Below, piece by piece: positions 20,768-34,000 of a stretch of DNA of 64,000 nucleotides. Source of the stretch: Spodoptera frugiperda (lineage: Eukaryota; Arthropoda; Insecta; Lepidoptera; Noctuidae); the NCBI RefSeq assembly GCF_023101765.2, contig NC_064223.1, positions 5,270,001 to 5,334,000 on the forward strand. Direction: 5' to 3'. The translations under genes and the position numbers were made by a program. The notes below the pieces were generated by a model that did not search any database, had not been told where the DNA came from, and saw nothing but the letters and a program-made list of their open reading frames with translations. Numbering within the stretch: position 1 is the first letter of the stretch; each line of letters begins with the position of its first letter.

Positions 20768-21237
20768 TCACAAACAAAAGGGAAGGAAGAAAACGTAATA
20801 TTTTTTAATGCCGGGTCACAGCGCGTAATGGGAAAATTAAGAATTTAAAACAGCATCGTCCTCCCCCAAATTCTTGGGATTAACAGGATTACAAAGGTTT
20901 TAAATAAAAACTTCGATGAGTCCTCATTTCCCATTATTATTGCGTCTCCTTTGTTCGAGCTGGAGGTCAGGAAACCGCGAAGTTTCCAAATGAAAACGAA
21001 AAACAAGAGATGTTGATTTATTGTTGATGAAAGAATTTTGATCTGATAATAATTTTGTTTTTGCCCTCAAGGCGGACATTTTGTCTGGATGGTGGATGTT
21101 TATAGAGTATTTGCAATGATGGGCAATGATATTCTTAGAGATTGTTTTACATTGCGTAACATAATGTCTGCTTCCTTATCAAAGGGGTTGGAAGATGACT
21201 ATAATGTTTGTAATTTATATATTCAGTAGTACCCTTA
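20768..21237. other. Unassigned sequence
   Basis: No exon or repeat recognised. Confidence 0.4.
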
Positions 21238-21535
21238 AAGAGTTTCAAGTGTGGGAGAGCCATGCTTCGACACGAATGGGCCGGCTCGACCGGTGTGATA
21301 CCACGGCCTCACAGAAAAGCGACGTGAAACAACGCTTGCGTTGTGTTTCGTTGTGTGAGTGAGGATCCTCAATCTTACCATTCCCTTTTCCCCAACAACC
21401 TTTAAAATTCCTAACCCCCAAAAGGCTGGTAATGCACTTGCAATGCCTCTGGTGTTTCGGGTACCCATTGGTGGCGGCGATTGCTTACCATTAGATGATC
21501 CGTCTGCTCGTTTACCGGCTTGTACCATAAAAAAG
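21238..21535 (+). repeat. Interspersed repeat family B, + copy
   Basis: Nearly full copy from GTGTGGGAGAGCCATGCTTC through GTGAAACAACGC, CCTAACCCCCAAAAGGC and the TTAGATGATCCGTCTGC block to the A-rich end at about 21530. Confidence 0.7.
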
Positions 21536-22292
21536 GACTACTCATTTGACCATCTTTATAAAGTATCAACTGTATCCAATAGATTTAAGTTGTCTCCCTC
21601 CTATTGGAAAGTGGATATTGAATAAGACAAATTACTATCAATACTTTTCAATTCGACAAGGAACGATACTGAAATAGTGTAGATGAGTAATTTTAATTTA
21701 ATGTCCGTCTGGTAGATTATTTTATAACACTAGACACGTATTTATTATTTTCTTACGTAAACAAATACTTTCGAAAATATAGAGATCGATTTGAAATATC
21801 GCTGTACGTCACTTCTAGGTACGTTTTATACGTAGAAAGAACGTATTTGCTCCCACTCCTAAACTTTGATTAGTTTTATCTATAAAAAAATACGTGTCTA
21901 ATATTTTTACATGATCTAACCGATGGATTGAATAGATATTTTATTTTCATACCCCCTCATCATCCCTATGGTGGTTATTGGGAAATGACTCACTCACTAT
22001 AACAAAAGGTAATTTATAACATAATAATCAAAATTGCTTGTTCAGTCGTAATAAGTAAAATATTCTACGTAACATTAATTATTATATCAGCTAATTATGT
22101 TAAACAAATAAAGTTAACTCAAGTTAATGAGTTTCACACGAATGTTTGTTAACGTGTAAATGAAACTAAGTTTCATTTAGCCGCCATTCATATCATTTTG
22201 ACGAGGTAATTGCCGGCGACGAATTCGTGGCTGTTTCAAATTAATTTATCAAATTTCAATTAAGTCTCTTTACCTAAGCTTAATTTGAGTCG
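21536..22292. other. Unassigned sequence with an old repeat
   Basis: 21680-21960 shares several blocks with 4290-4560 and is probably an old interspersed repeat. No gene is seen. Confidence 0.35.
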
Positions 22293-22711
22293 TACGGTAC
22301 CGAGACATGGTCCCTAACTGCTGGCCTTTTAGAAAGGCTCAGAGTCGCCCAGCGCGCGATGGAGAGAGCTATGCTCGGAGTATCTTTGCGCGACAAAATC
22401 CGAAATATGGAAATTCGCCAAAGAACAAGAGTTACAGACATAGCTCTCAAAATATGCAGGCTGAAGTGGCAATGGGCAGGCCACGTCGCTCGGAGGACTG
22501 ATGGCCGCTGGGCCAGGAAGGTGACTGAGTGGCGACCGCGGACCGGAAGACGCAGCGTGGGCAGACCTCCCACTAGGTGGACCGACGACATCGTCAGAGT
22601 GGCGGGGAGCCAGTGGATGCAGGTGGCGGCTTGTCGTTCTACGTGGAGGACCAAGGGGGAGGCCTTTGTTCAGCAGTGGACGTCTCTCGGCTGATGATGA
22701 TGATGATGAAT
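22293..22711 (+). pseudogene. RTE-type LINE C-terminus and 3' tail, 5'-truncated
   Basis: An open frame from 22293 to a stop at 22694 encodes the end of an RTE-clade reverse transcriptase: ERLRVAQRAMERAMLGVSL, LKWQWAGHVARRTDGRW, VGRPPTRWTDDI and a C-terminal EAFVQQWTSLG. It is followed at once by a (TGA)n tail at 22693-22710, a hallmark of RTE elements. Everything upstream is missing, as in a 5'-truncated retroposition. Frame intact over 134 codons, so fairly young. Confidence 0.85.
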
Positions 22712-23482
22712 TTGAGTCGTGTTTGGTGTTACTGTATAACGCTTTAAATGAGCGAATTGGATTAATTTTGTCATATTCTTTAGCCATATTTGGATTATAT
22801 GATTCTATGTTTTAAGAAAATGAGTGTAAGCGACAACTGTAAGCGTTGCGTCATTTGACGAATGCATGCATCCTTCACAAGCAATATGCGGCCTACAAAT
22901 GACAAATGCTTGCATCTTGCTTTGAAACAATGAAAATTGTGTACCAAGCGGCAACGTCAAATCCACTTATCGTTTTAGAAACAATGAGGACAGTTAAAAA
23001 GGTACCTCTATAATTTTTCAATAATAGATGGCGTTACTGTGTTTAAAGACACCCATTTCGTTTGTTTCTCTATACCTTTCGTATTACATATACCTTTATA
23101 GACACAAAGCTATATTGGTATACATAGAACCTTTTATAAATATAATGTAGTAATATTAAAAATACCGCACTAGGTAAAACCGAACCGAGTCAAAAAGTTT
23201 GCAGACATTTCCTGCAACTATCTGAGCCCACGTAGACGGGACCAGTTGAAAAATTAACAAAGTTTCTTTGAAAAACTGTCTCGCTGTACCGAAAGTAACT
23301 CGTTCGATATTTATTATGCTGTATTTCTAGATTGAAGCTGAGACTGAAATACAATTTTAGGGCGTTTTATTTGACTCGATCGTCGTTCGAAGTAAAATAT
23401 TGAGAAGCTGTCATTTACAAGTGTACGGTAGAAATTTTTGAATGTTATGTTTGTTGGTCAAGTTGGTAGGTCTATTATTATC
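22712..23482. other. Unassigned sequence
   Basis: No exon or repeat recognised. The missing 5' exon(s) of the NRF-6-like gene could be here or further upstream. Confidence 0.35.
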
Positions 23483-23625
23483 CGGAGCTGCGGTCTACCT
23501 AGCAAGTTTACTGGGGCTCCGGCTCGTAAAGCTGGAGTAGGAACGGGGTGGTTTTTAGTTAGTGAGAGTCTGACACTGCCTTTTCTCGCCTAACATAAGG
23601 CGGGGGAAATCGTTGTTTTGGGGAA
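23483..23625 (+). repeat. R1-like LINE tail (family A), + copy
   Basis: GAGCTGCGGTCTACCTAGC through GGTGGTTTTTAGTTAGTGAG to GGCGGGGGAAATCG; same order as 4886-5035. Confidence 0.65.
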
Positions 23626-23829
23626 AAATTGTAAATCATTACAGCCCTTAAAAAGGTTTATTATTATACAAAATTAGGTTCAAAATCCATTGGAAATAAT
23701 TATTCAAATATATCTATAGGTTAAATACTTGTTAGGGTAAAGTCTTGTCAAGGGTAGACAGAGGTCTATATTATTATATATAGCACACGCTTTTTGTCAC
23801 TTAAGTTTTAAGTCTCTTTAAAATTAGAA

Positions 23830-23968
23830 GTACCTTTAACCGACGAGCATGCATGAAAAGACTGACGACTGTTGATGAAGCGAAAGTATGTAAGAACCGT
23901 GGCAATTGGCGTTCCATTGTCTCTGCCTACCCCCATGGGAGACAGGCGTGAGGTTATGTATGTATGTA
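23830..23968 (+). repeat. LINE RT C-terminal tail with TATG-type 3' end
   Basis: Matches 46736-46880 and 63803-63945: CTTTAACCGACGAGCATGCA, then a segment that reads as ATVDEAK-like coding, ending GGCGTGAGGTTATGTATGTA. A 5'-truncated retroposon copy. Confidence 0.6.
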
Positions 23969-24235
23969 AATTTTAAGTCTTATTATAAGCGAGCGAGCCT
24001 TATTACCTTTGCCTGCATACAAAAACTATTATAAGCTACATTTAGTGCATATGAACCAACATTTCACTAACCGCAGAATATGAGAAGGCCATTTGGCTGC
24101 AGTTTAGCAATATGACAAAGTGCCATGTTGTAACTAATTATGTTCTGAATGAAACGCGTCAAAGCGCCGGATGACGAACGACGAAATTAAAATGAACCGC
24201 AGGATATAATTTATGTGAGGACCACATTGAGAGTG

Positions 24236-24540
24236 GTTTTCCACCAGAGATGTGCTATGCTACGTTGCTGTGGATGCGTTTGGCTTCCACCAATATTCAT
24301 TGGTATACACTGTTGGAAACGGACTCAGCTAAGCTATGTTTTTTATATGGAAAGTGCGTGCTGAATGTGTGCTATGGATGGCTTGCCTACTATCGATACG
24401 TCGCATACTCGAGCTGTGTATCCTCCTCACATAACTACATAGCTTAGTATCAGTGGAAACGGTCACATAGTTTTACAGCATAGCTATTACATCTTCGTAG
24501 CATAGCTACATAGCACATCTCAGGTGGAGAGGCACCCTTA
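24236..24540. mobile_element. GTGCTATGC-rich MITE, copy 1
   Basis: Inverted termini TTTTCCACCAGAGATGTGCT and its complement (TAGCACATCTCAGGTGGAGA) with CACCCTTA at the right. The interior is full of GCTATG/CATAGC motifs in both orientations. Related to 29747-30061, 35021-35120 and 36722-37093. No coding capacity. Confidence 0.65.
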
Positions 24541-24907
24541 TACATTTATGTAGTACACGATTTGATATAATGTCTTTGAGTTGGCTACTGATGTTGTGGT
24601 GTTGTAAATTATTGGTAGGTGATTTTAAATCTGCTGAGGAGCGAATATTAAGACCATCTATTGAGGTTGAGGATTTTTAAACGCAAAAATGATGCAATAT
24701 TCATTAGGTGTAATCCTCTTTTTTGTATTTATTGAGTCTAAATGTATAACTACAGATAAATATACGTACCTACGCTTAGTTTCTTTCTACATTAGAGTTT
24801 GAAAAAGCTAAATTATTCTACTAGGTACAGATTAATTTTTTCATTAACATGTGATGACTCAATCTATGACTATTTGATCCTAATCCTATATTTTTCTCTC
24901 CCTACAG
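24541..24907 (+). other. Intron sequence before the first detected NRF-6 exon
   Basis: Ends in the polypyrimidine tract and acceptor TTTTTCTCTCCCTACAG at 24891-24907. Nothing else is recognised. Confidence 0.6.
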
Positions 24908-25089
24908 TATTCGACGCATCAGGCCAGTACACTCCAAACGTGTTATTCGGCAACGAGTACTGGCTGGGCTCACAGAACGCCTGCCGCGACCTGCAGCTGA
25001 CACAGTACTATGCGCAGACGCCGCCCTTCCCCACCACTTTCTACGTCGCTAAGATCAACCTCACTATCGACAATGATCATTTGCCACAG
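24908..25089 (+). CDS. NRF-6-like, NRF domain exon (first detected)
   Basis: Begins after CCCTACAG with two bases completing a codon from an undetected upstream exon, and ends CACAG|GTATGT in phase 0. It encodes the conserved FDASGQYTPNVLFGNEYWLG stretch and the Cys of NACRDLQLTQYY. Markedly higher GC than the flanking introns. Confidence 0.93.
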
Positions 25090-28000
25090 GTATGTTTATA
25101 AATTTTATGGCAATAGGCTCACCACCTATTATATGGGACTTGCAACATAAATTGTGAACACAGTGGCATTACGTGCCATAATGTGCACCTCTGCCTACCC
25201 CTTTGGGGATTAAAGGCGTGAGGATATGTATGTATGTATGTTTTTTAAGGCATGGTAGTCGATAGATGATTTTATGCCCGGATTTTTGTGGGTTATGGAG
25301 TAAACGAGTAGACAAGTCAACGAATGGTTAGCAGTCAGCGCCGATAATGCAATATCTCAAAGTGACTTTTTTCAACAATAATGTTTGTGTATTCTTATAA
25401 AATGAAAAGAAAGTCTTAGGGAAATCTGGTCTCATAAAAAATATTTTTTCGTTTTCACACTCATATTGCTTTTATTATAAGTCAAGATTTCCTCAACATT
25501 TTTCCTTGTATAATACACAAACCTCCATTTTATTTTGAGTACTTTAAAATTGTAACCTAACAATATTAATATAGGAGAAGATTTAAAAACAAACATTTAA
25601 AAAATATACCTAAAACCATTCCAGTATTTAGGGTAAAGTACCCAATTATCAGCACTTTAAGGGTTAGTCCTAATTTAAGCCAATTTATTATTGTGAAAAA
25701 AGGCTTTTACCCGTTAAGGCAAATTTTAATAGTTATAATATTTAATAAGGAAGACGATAATAAAAGAAAAACATGATTGACCTCTATCCAAGATTATTTA
25801 GACAAGTAAGAATAAAAAATGGGTCTGTCACCATTTACTGGCACCATCTCCACCAATTACTAGCATAGAGCAACCCAATTATCAGCACCTAACTATCACT
25901 GTTAGGAATTGCATTAAAAAAATTACTTACATTAATAAAATCTGTTTTTAATTATTTTTTATATAGTTAGTAAGTAGGTAACATAATAATACTTTTATCT
26001 GTATAAGTCGAGCAAAAAAATGCGTCACGGCCGTACCATCCTTTTCTCGAAACCATTCAGGCCAATTTCGACCGCCTATAACTTCGTTGTGGATAAATCA
26101 AGAAGCCTGAATTTTCAGATACTAAGCAGGCATTGTACAAAAATGGTATATTTGAGTTTTCATTAAATTTTAACCATTACTTTAAGAATTATAACACGTC
26201 AAAGTTTCGAAATTTTGTCACTGACTGACAGATCATCAAAAGTATAAGGCACTTCTAACAGACATAGAAGCTTAAATTTTTTGCATAAAATTAGTAGTTA
26301 GTACCTACATCAAGGGAAAAATCAAATATTTTGTAAATTCAGTCCAGTTTTTTAGATACATCAACTGCATCAATAACTTTGTAATCCTAAATGTATGGGA
26401 TTACAAAGTTATTTATATAGTTACAATTTCATCACACCAATAACTTTGTTAACCCATATAAATGTATGAGATTACAAAGTTATTGATGCAGTTACATTTT
26501 ATTGTTTAATGGAATAATTGAATCTACAAAAAGAAGTGAGATACCATCAAAAACATTCTGTAAAAAAATCCAAGTCTCGCACCGTCAGTCAGTCATCAGT
26601 TTATGTACCGTAAAAAAAATGTGAGATCCATGTAATACCAAGTCGGTTATTTTATTTAGTCCCTACTTAAGAGACCTTCTGTCTAAAGTTATAATGTAAA
26701 TTGTTATCATATCAATATTACATTAATTTTACGTTTTAAATAAAATACACAATACTACCTATATACCTACTTTTGTTGACATTTCTCGTATTAAATTGTT
26801 TAGTCTATTTCATGGCAACGAATTACGATGGTCTATTGCACGATTACGTACGATGGCCCAGTCAATCTCTTTTTTTAACACCTTTTCGTTCAGATGTTTT
26901 TTCAGTAATCAAAATGTCTTGTAATTTGACTGGTGTTAGTAAATATTGTTGACTATCAAGATATACAAATTGCGCACTACTAAGACAATCTCCAGTAATA
27001 TTATAAGTTATAACATTGTTTATTTGTTATAGAAGTTGTCGTAGCTTGCATACCATCTACAAAATTCTAATGCTAATATTACTGGTAATAAAACAAAAAA
27101 TAAGAACAGAAAAAATAAATAAAAAGAAATAAGAAGAGTTGATGAACTTCTAGGGAAACCAATTTATCAGCATGCTTCTGATCCAATTATCAGCACCATG
27201 CTAACATTTGGATTTTGATGGTATAAACTACTTTTGCAAAACAAAATTAATTCTTTGCATAAAATAAACATAATTTACATAAAAAAATATGAAATTTTTA
27301 TTTATGTACTTTTCTCCATTTATCATCACCAGTGCTGATAATTTAGAATTTACAAAATATTCGATCCATTTATCAGCACTACGTATTTTACCAATTAATC
27401 ACCAGAACCTCAAATTCTACTCTTCAGATTATCATAAAAAAATATCTCAAATATCAGAGAAATCGATAGTTTCAATATTAAATTTGTAAAAGATACGATA
27501 TATCATATAATGTAAACACGTGTCCTTACCGGCGATCACAAGAAACAGGCAAAAACAGAAGAAACTTCGAGACACAAATGTTTGTTTACACAATTTCCGC
27601 CAATTTGAGGTCCTAAAGTATAATTTTCCCAATAGCAGGATTCCAAAAACATGTATTTATTTATTTATTAGTGTGGAAACCCAAATTAATAAGTGAAAAC
27701 CTTAGAATTGGTCGATTTATTCAGAGTGCTGATAATTTGGTGCAGTGCTAGCAATTGGGTAGTTGCCCCTAAATCGTTGCAGTAAATTCGATACCAACAA
27801 AAAAGAGCTCGCATTCCATTCGCATGCATGGAGATCCGATTAATGGAAAAATTTCAATGCTCACAAAGCGTTTGATGACCAATTGCTATCTAGCTACAGT
27901 CCAAAACCATTTTTGTTTTAATTACGATGATAATTGAGTACCTTCGTTGGCCCATAGAAAAGGAACGGGTCGAAAATTTTTCAAAAAATTCTTAGTAATA

Positions 28001-31000
28001 ACAAAGTAAAAAGTTCTTAGTAACACATCCGGAGCTGCGGACAACGTAAAAGGTTACCGGGGCTCCAGCTGGAAGCAGGAGAAGGAATGGGGTGGTTTTT
28101 TAGTCAGTAAGAGTCTGATACTCTGTCCTGCCTCACCCAAGGCGGGAAAATAATCCAATGCTTTCTGCATTGGATGATTTTCCACCCACAAAAAAAAATG
28201 GCTGCATGCTTACTTCCTATTATATGGGTCTCATATCAAACTTAACTACCACCTGCACCTCTTACTACCCTTTCAGGGAAAAGTAAGCCCTTATTTTTCT
28301 TAAAAAAACTGTCACGTGGTTGCGACATAATCGAATATTTTAACAGCTATTTGCTTTCTATTTAATGGAAGAAGGTTTTACGTCAAGTTCAAACTTTCCC
28401 CGATGACTCGGCATTTGAATGACAAGTCAATCCGAGTTACGTGATTTCTTTGACCTCCCGAGGTCATGCTTGGCTCCAAACAAGTATATTAGGTAAGGAC
28501 ATGTTTTACATTTATGTAAAGTCACGCTTTTACTCGGTGACTCGAGTGTCGTGTGTCGTGTGGGTTGTTTAGTCGTGTCGTGAGCTCTATTGTCGTGTGA
28601 GAGTTTTAGATCCTTGTTTGCGTTGGATACAAATTTCTATTACGAAATTTTACGGTATTAGCAACTGTCTTGCTGTCTGCAAGAAATAATTGTTGTACTT
28701 TATTATATCAACAGTTTACCTAATATATCATTTCATACTATAATCATTTTTTCTTTTCCTCTAACAATATCTTCTGATTTATTTCGTTGCGGGATCCAAG
28801 GCAGTCATTCATGTCCGTGAGACGCGCCGGACTTCAGTGTTCCGGTGTTTTTATGGTTGTATCTACTGTAGATCCTGGCTTACAGGAGTTGTAGCGGTAT
28901 GGAATGTTGCGGCAGGCTTGTCCCATTAAGTTTACCTAATAATTTTAGTCTAGATATTTCTATAGGATCTGGACTTAAGCAAAGGAAATGGGAACATTTT
29001 TTTATTTATTTAATTTTACTTACTTCACGCGACAAAAACCAGAGGCGGAAAGCTAGTGTTTACAAAGAAAACAAACGAATAACAATAAAAAACTTCCCGA
29101 TAACATAAAACTCGCAATAATCCGATTCTGTTAATATTAATGGCTTAAAAACAAAAGATAATAGATAGGCCGGTATCTTTGATCAAGTATTCGTAATTGC
29201 CACGGGTCTTGGTTTTGATTTTGGGACGGGCTAAGAATAATAAGGTTTTTTGCAGCAGTAAATCAGTATGCAATGTCGTGTTGTACCGTGAATGATCTTA
29301 GGCTTAACCTACATTAAAACAATGCTTGCGTTGTGTGAGTAAGGTTACCGTAGGTCCCAATTACCCCACTTACCAATCTTCCCCAACAACCCTTAAATTC
29401 CTAACCCCTAAAAGGCCGACAACGCACTTGTAACGCCTTTGATGTTTCGGGTGTACATGGACGGCGGCGATTGCTTACCATCAGGTGATCCGTATGCTCG
29501 TCTACCGGCTTATACCATAAAAAGCCGAAACGTTCTGTTACATTAAAAACAAAAGATAAATATCGCCAGGTCAAAACAGTTGAAGGTCTAATTCACTCTT
29601 ACATCGTTCTTACGAAAGTTTAATATTAAAGTTTTAGTACCTCAGAGCGGGAGTCCCAACCTCCTTAGTCGATATATAAAACCTCATTTGCTACGTTTTC
29701 ATTCCCGACGGGTTTCTATGAAAACAGAGGCTACTTGTACTGTAATAAGGGTGCTTTTCCACCTGAGATGTGCTATGCTACGTTGCTGTGGATGCGTTTG
29801 TCTTCCACTAATCATATTCATTGGTACACATAGCTTAGTACTGGTGGAAACGGACTCAGCTAAGCTATGTTTTTTCTACGGAAAGATGCGTGCTATGGAT
29901 GGCTTCCCTGCTATCGATACATCGCATATTCGAGCTACGCATCTTCCTCGCACACCTACATAGCTTAGTATCAGTGGAAACGGTCACATAGTTTCACAGT
30001 TTAGCTATTACATCTTCGTAGCTTAGCTACATAGCACATCTCTGCTGGAAAGGTACCCTTAAAGTGCTAAGAAAAATAATATCTACTGTGGTCCCATGTA
30101 TAAGCTCAAGAGAAAACGTTAGGAATACAAATTCATCAATATTGTATGATATTTTGTCTTTCCATTAGCGTTATAAATAGGTGGAAATAAATGCTACGTC
30201 TTTTAATCTGCAAAGAGGTAGGCAGAGGTGCAAGTATTTGATGTAAGTATAACAGCCACACTCAAATTTTTTTGAAGACGTTTTTCCAAACTACGGGTTT
30301 CTCCTGTGCCGTGGGTGCGTTTACAAGTTCACATACACGTGACACCTAAACCCGAAATAACAATTTGTGGATTACGCAAAGAGTTGCTCTGTGTGAGAAT
30401 CAAACCAGCTACACGTTGCACGGTAGCCGATTGTCCAGCCACTGCGTCAATCATGCAGTAAAGTAAAATGTTCCCCGTTTAGAAACACTTAATCGTATGC
30501 TATTTTTAGGTACCGTAAAATTACTAAGCTGGCACTGTTTTTTGCAGTCTTTAGCCATAAAACCCAGAGGATTTCAAACTCTAGTACCTAGGCTTTACTG
30601 GATCTTTTCGTAAAACCAAATTTCAATCTATTTTCAAGCTCAGTAAATGAAAGGAAGGGAACTTTAAGCTGATATGAATTTATATGACAGTCATAAACGT
30701 TTACTGAAGCTACATCCAATGGATTAGGGCAAGAGATGTGCATTTTAATAAAAACTGATCACCAATTGAGACGGGATTATAAACCGTATTCCGTAGGTAG
30801 TAATGAAGATATTTGTATAGAGTACTTTGGTTATTAGAGTTTATTATATGCTTGAGAATTACGAAGTTTTAAGGGCAGATTTCAATTCAAGGTTTTAGAA
30901 TATTTTTATAAAAACTATCGTGATACATACTAAATTAGCTAAAAAGTAGTAAATTAATAGAGAAAAGCTCTACTAGTTTCAAGTCACAGAGGGACTCTTC

Positions 31001-34000
31001 ATCATGAGCAGCGTGCGCGAACGCGGCGAAATCGCTCGTTTGTAGATTTTATTAGTCTTCCATAAAATCTTTTTAATAAATACATTCCACCGCTTTTTTT
31101 TCCTCCGACTAAAGTAAACCCAAACACTGGTACATAACATATGAAAGTAATATTCATCGATCGTATAAGTGTAGATATTGATATTAATGGTCCGAAAGTT
31201 TCCATCTCTCGGGATGTGCGAGCGTGGATGATCAACATTTATTAACGCGATATGGAATCTTTACTTATAACGTAGCTTCAGTAATATTTTGTTGATCTAT
31301 AATATATTATATTATGTCTATAATGCCTGTCATTTTTCTTATGAGTAAGTTGTAGTGTTTTCCAATAAGTAGAGTATTCTTCTTTCATCATTTTTATAAA
31401 GCCTTTGAGGGCTTAGTACGTGTTTGTTTTACGTTTAACGAGATCGAGAGCGCGTCCGGCGTTCTGATTGGTTGGTTCATTAAAACCGGCCAATCAAAGC
31501 AAACTTGGACTAAGGCCTATGATCTATCTTAGAACTTTCTTCTGTGTCATGGATGTGTTTAAAAATGTACACTTTCACATAGATACACAACCAACACAGA
31601 CTAGAAACACTGATTTGCGGATTATACTAAGAATAATTTTATGTAAGTAGGTATCGAACTTGATACACATTTCAGCCGTTTGTCTAGTTACTGCGCCAAC
31701 CGTACAGCTAATTACTGTCAATGTTAAAGAACCGTATAACCGTACCGACAAATAAACTTCTAAAGGCAATAGCAGTCTCACTCGATATATCGAAGGCCTT
31801 TGACAGGGTTTGGCACGACAGCCTTATCGGCAAGCTTCCTGCATATGGACTTCCCGCTGATCTGTGCAGATGGATTGCAGACTTCCTGAGGGATCGGTCA
31901 ATTCGAGTAGTCATCGATGGCTGCTCGTCTGACCAATTTGGTATCAACGCCGGAGTCCCTCAGGGGTCAGTACTTTCAGCAACGCTCTTTTTGCTGCACA
32001 TCAACGACATGCTTAAGCCCGGTATCTTTGGGTATGCAGATGACAGCACAGTTGTTGAAAGGTATGTGTCCGATGCGCGGACTAGCGGAACACAGATCCA
32101 GTCTCTAAGAGAATCCATGGTCGAACGGTTGAACTCGTCCTTGAAGGCGGTCTCCGATTGGGGTGACGCCAACTTGGTCAAGTTCAACGCTACCAAAACC
32201 CAGGCGTGTCTATTCTCTGCCAAACGGAGTCAATTTCCGCTGGCTCCTACTTTCCGAAATGTATCCGTTCCAATATCGGATCATCTAGAGCTTCTGGGCG
32301 TAACTCTATCGCCAACGCTAAACTTCGGCTCTTATATAGAGTCGAAGGCGCATCTGGCTGGTAGGAAGCTGGGTATCCTCTCGAAGGTGAGACGGTACTT
32401 CACACCGAAACAACTGCTGAGCCTGTACCAAGCGCAGGTTCGGTCATGTATGGAGTACTGTTCTCACCTTTGGGACGGCTCGGCCAAATACCAGCTAGAT
32501 GCGCTCGAACACATTGAAAGGCGTGCCAAGAAGCTCATCAACGATGATGCGCTTGTGGAGGCCCGGCTTCAAAGTCTTGAACACAGGCGCAAGGTCGCAA
32601 GCCTTTCCGTTTTTTACCGGATACATTTCGGAGAGTGTGCGGGGGAATTGCACAACTTGATTCCCCCTAGTCCTTTTATCCCGTAGGTAGTAATGAAGTT
32701 ATTTGTATAGAGTACTTTGGTTATTAGAGTTTATTACATTATGAAGTTTTAGGGAAGATTTCAATTAAAGGTTTTAGAATATTTTTATAATAACTATCGT
32801 GAGAGATACTAAATTAACTAAAAAATCACCGTTTAATCACGTACTGAGAAAATTAATAGAGAAAAGCTCTACTAATTTCGAAGTCACAGAGGGACTCTTC
32901 ATTACGAGCAGCGTGCGCGGACGCGGCGACATCATTTTAGTCTAAATTTCTTCCATAAAAATCTTTTAATAAATACATTCCACCGCTTATTTTTCCTCCA
33001 ACTAAAGTAAACCCAAACACTGGTACATAACATATGAAAGTAATATTCATCGATCGTATAAGTGTAGATATTGATATTAATGGTCCGAAAGTTTCCATCT
33101 CTCGGGATGTGCGAGCGTGGATGATCAACATTTATTAACGCGATATGGAATCTTTACTTATAACGTTGCTTCGGTAATATTTTGTTGATCTATAATATAT
33201 TGTATACTATGTTTATTATAATTCCTGTTGTTTTCTGTATAAGTAAGTAGAGATGTTTTCCAATAAGTAGAGTATTCTTCTTTCACTGTTTTTAAAATCC
33301 TATGAGGGCTTAGTACGTGTTAGTTTTACATTTAAACAGATCAAAACGAGAGCGCGTCCGGCGATCTGATTGGTTGGTTCATTAAAACCGGCCAATCATA
33401 ACAAACTTGAACTAAGTCCTCTGATCTATCATACAACCTTCTTCTGTGTCATGAATGTGTTTGAAAATGTACAATTTCATATAGGTACACATCCAACTCA
33501 GACTAGAAACACAAATTTGCAGTTCATACGAGTACTAAGAATAATTTTGTGTGGGTATCGAACTTGAGAGACGTTGTATAGCAGCCGTTTGTCCATTTAC
33601 TGCGCCAACCGTACAGCCAATTACTATCAATGTCAAAGAACCGTATCATTAACTGTGTAGCACATTTATGTGACAAATAAACTTCTAAGAATGCAGAAAA
33701 TTCTATCGAATAACAACACACAGAACAATGTAATTAACTTAAAACATTTCATTACATTTACCTTACATTAAACGCATCAAACAAACAAAGTATTTGAACT
33801 TTACGACCGCTTCAAATACCTCAGTGAAACAAAGTAAACAGTGAATTTAAGCATTTTAAATTCTTAAACAAAGTAGGTTTGTTGTGCAAATAAAAAAAAA
33901 TGACATCAGATTTTTTAAACGAGTAGAATGCATTCAGGATGAATATTGCATGCAGGAAAATAGGTACAAAACCTGAAGATGTTGTATTTTATGTGTCTTA

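Noticed and set aside
22280..22787. Two long minus-strand frames
   Set aside because: They are antisense shadows of the RTE LINE coding end on the plus strand, whose motifs and (TGA)n tail are clear.
25631..27769. CRISPR-like or satellite array because of recurring ATTATCAGCAC
   Set aside because: Copies are irregularly spaced, clustered at both ends and inverted, which fits transposon subterminal repeats.
30791..33688. 1-kb direct repeats as LTRs of a retroelement
   Set aside because: They do not begin TG and end CA, contain an old SINE, have no primer site, and the enclosed RT is of the non-LTR type.
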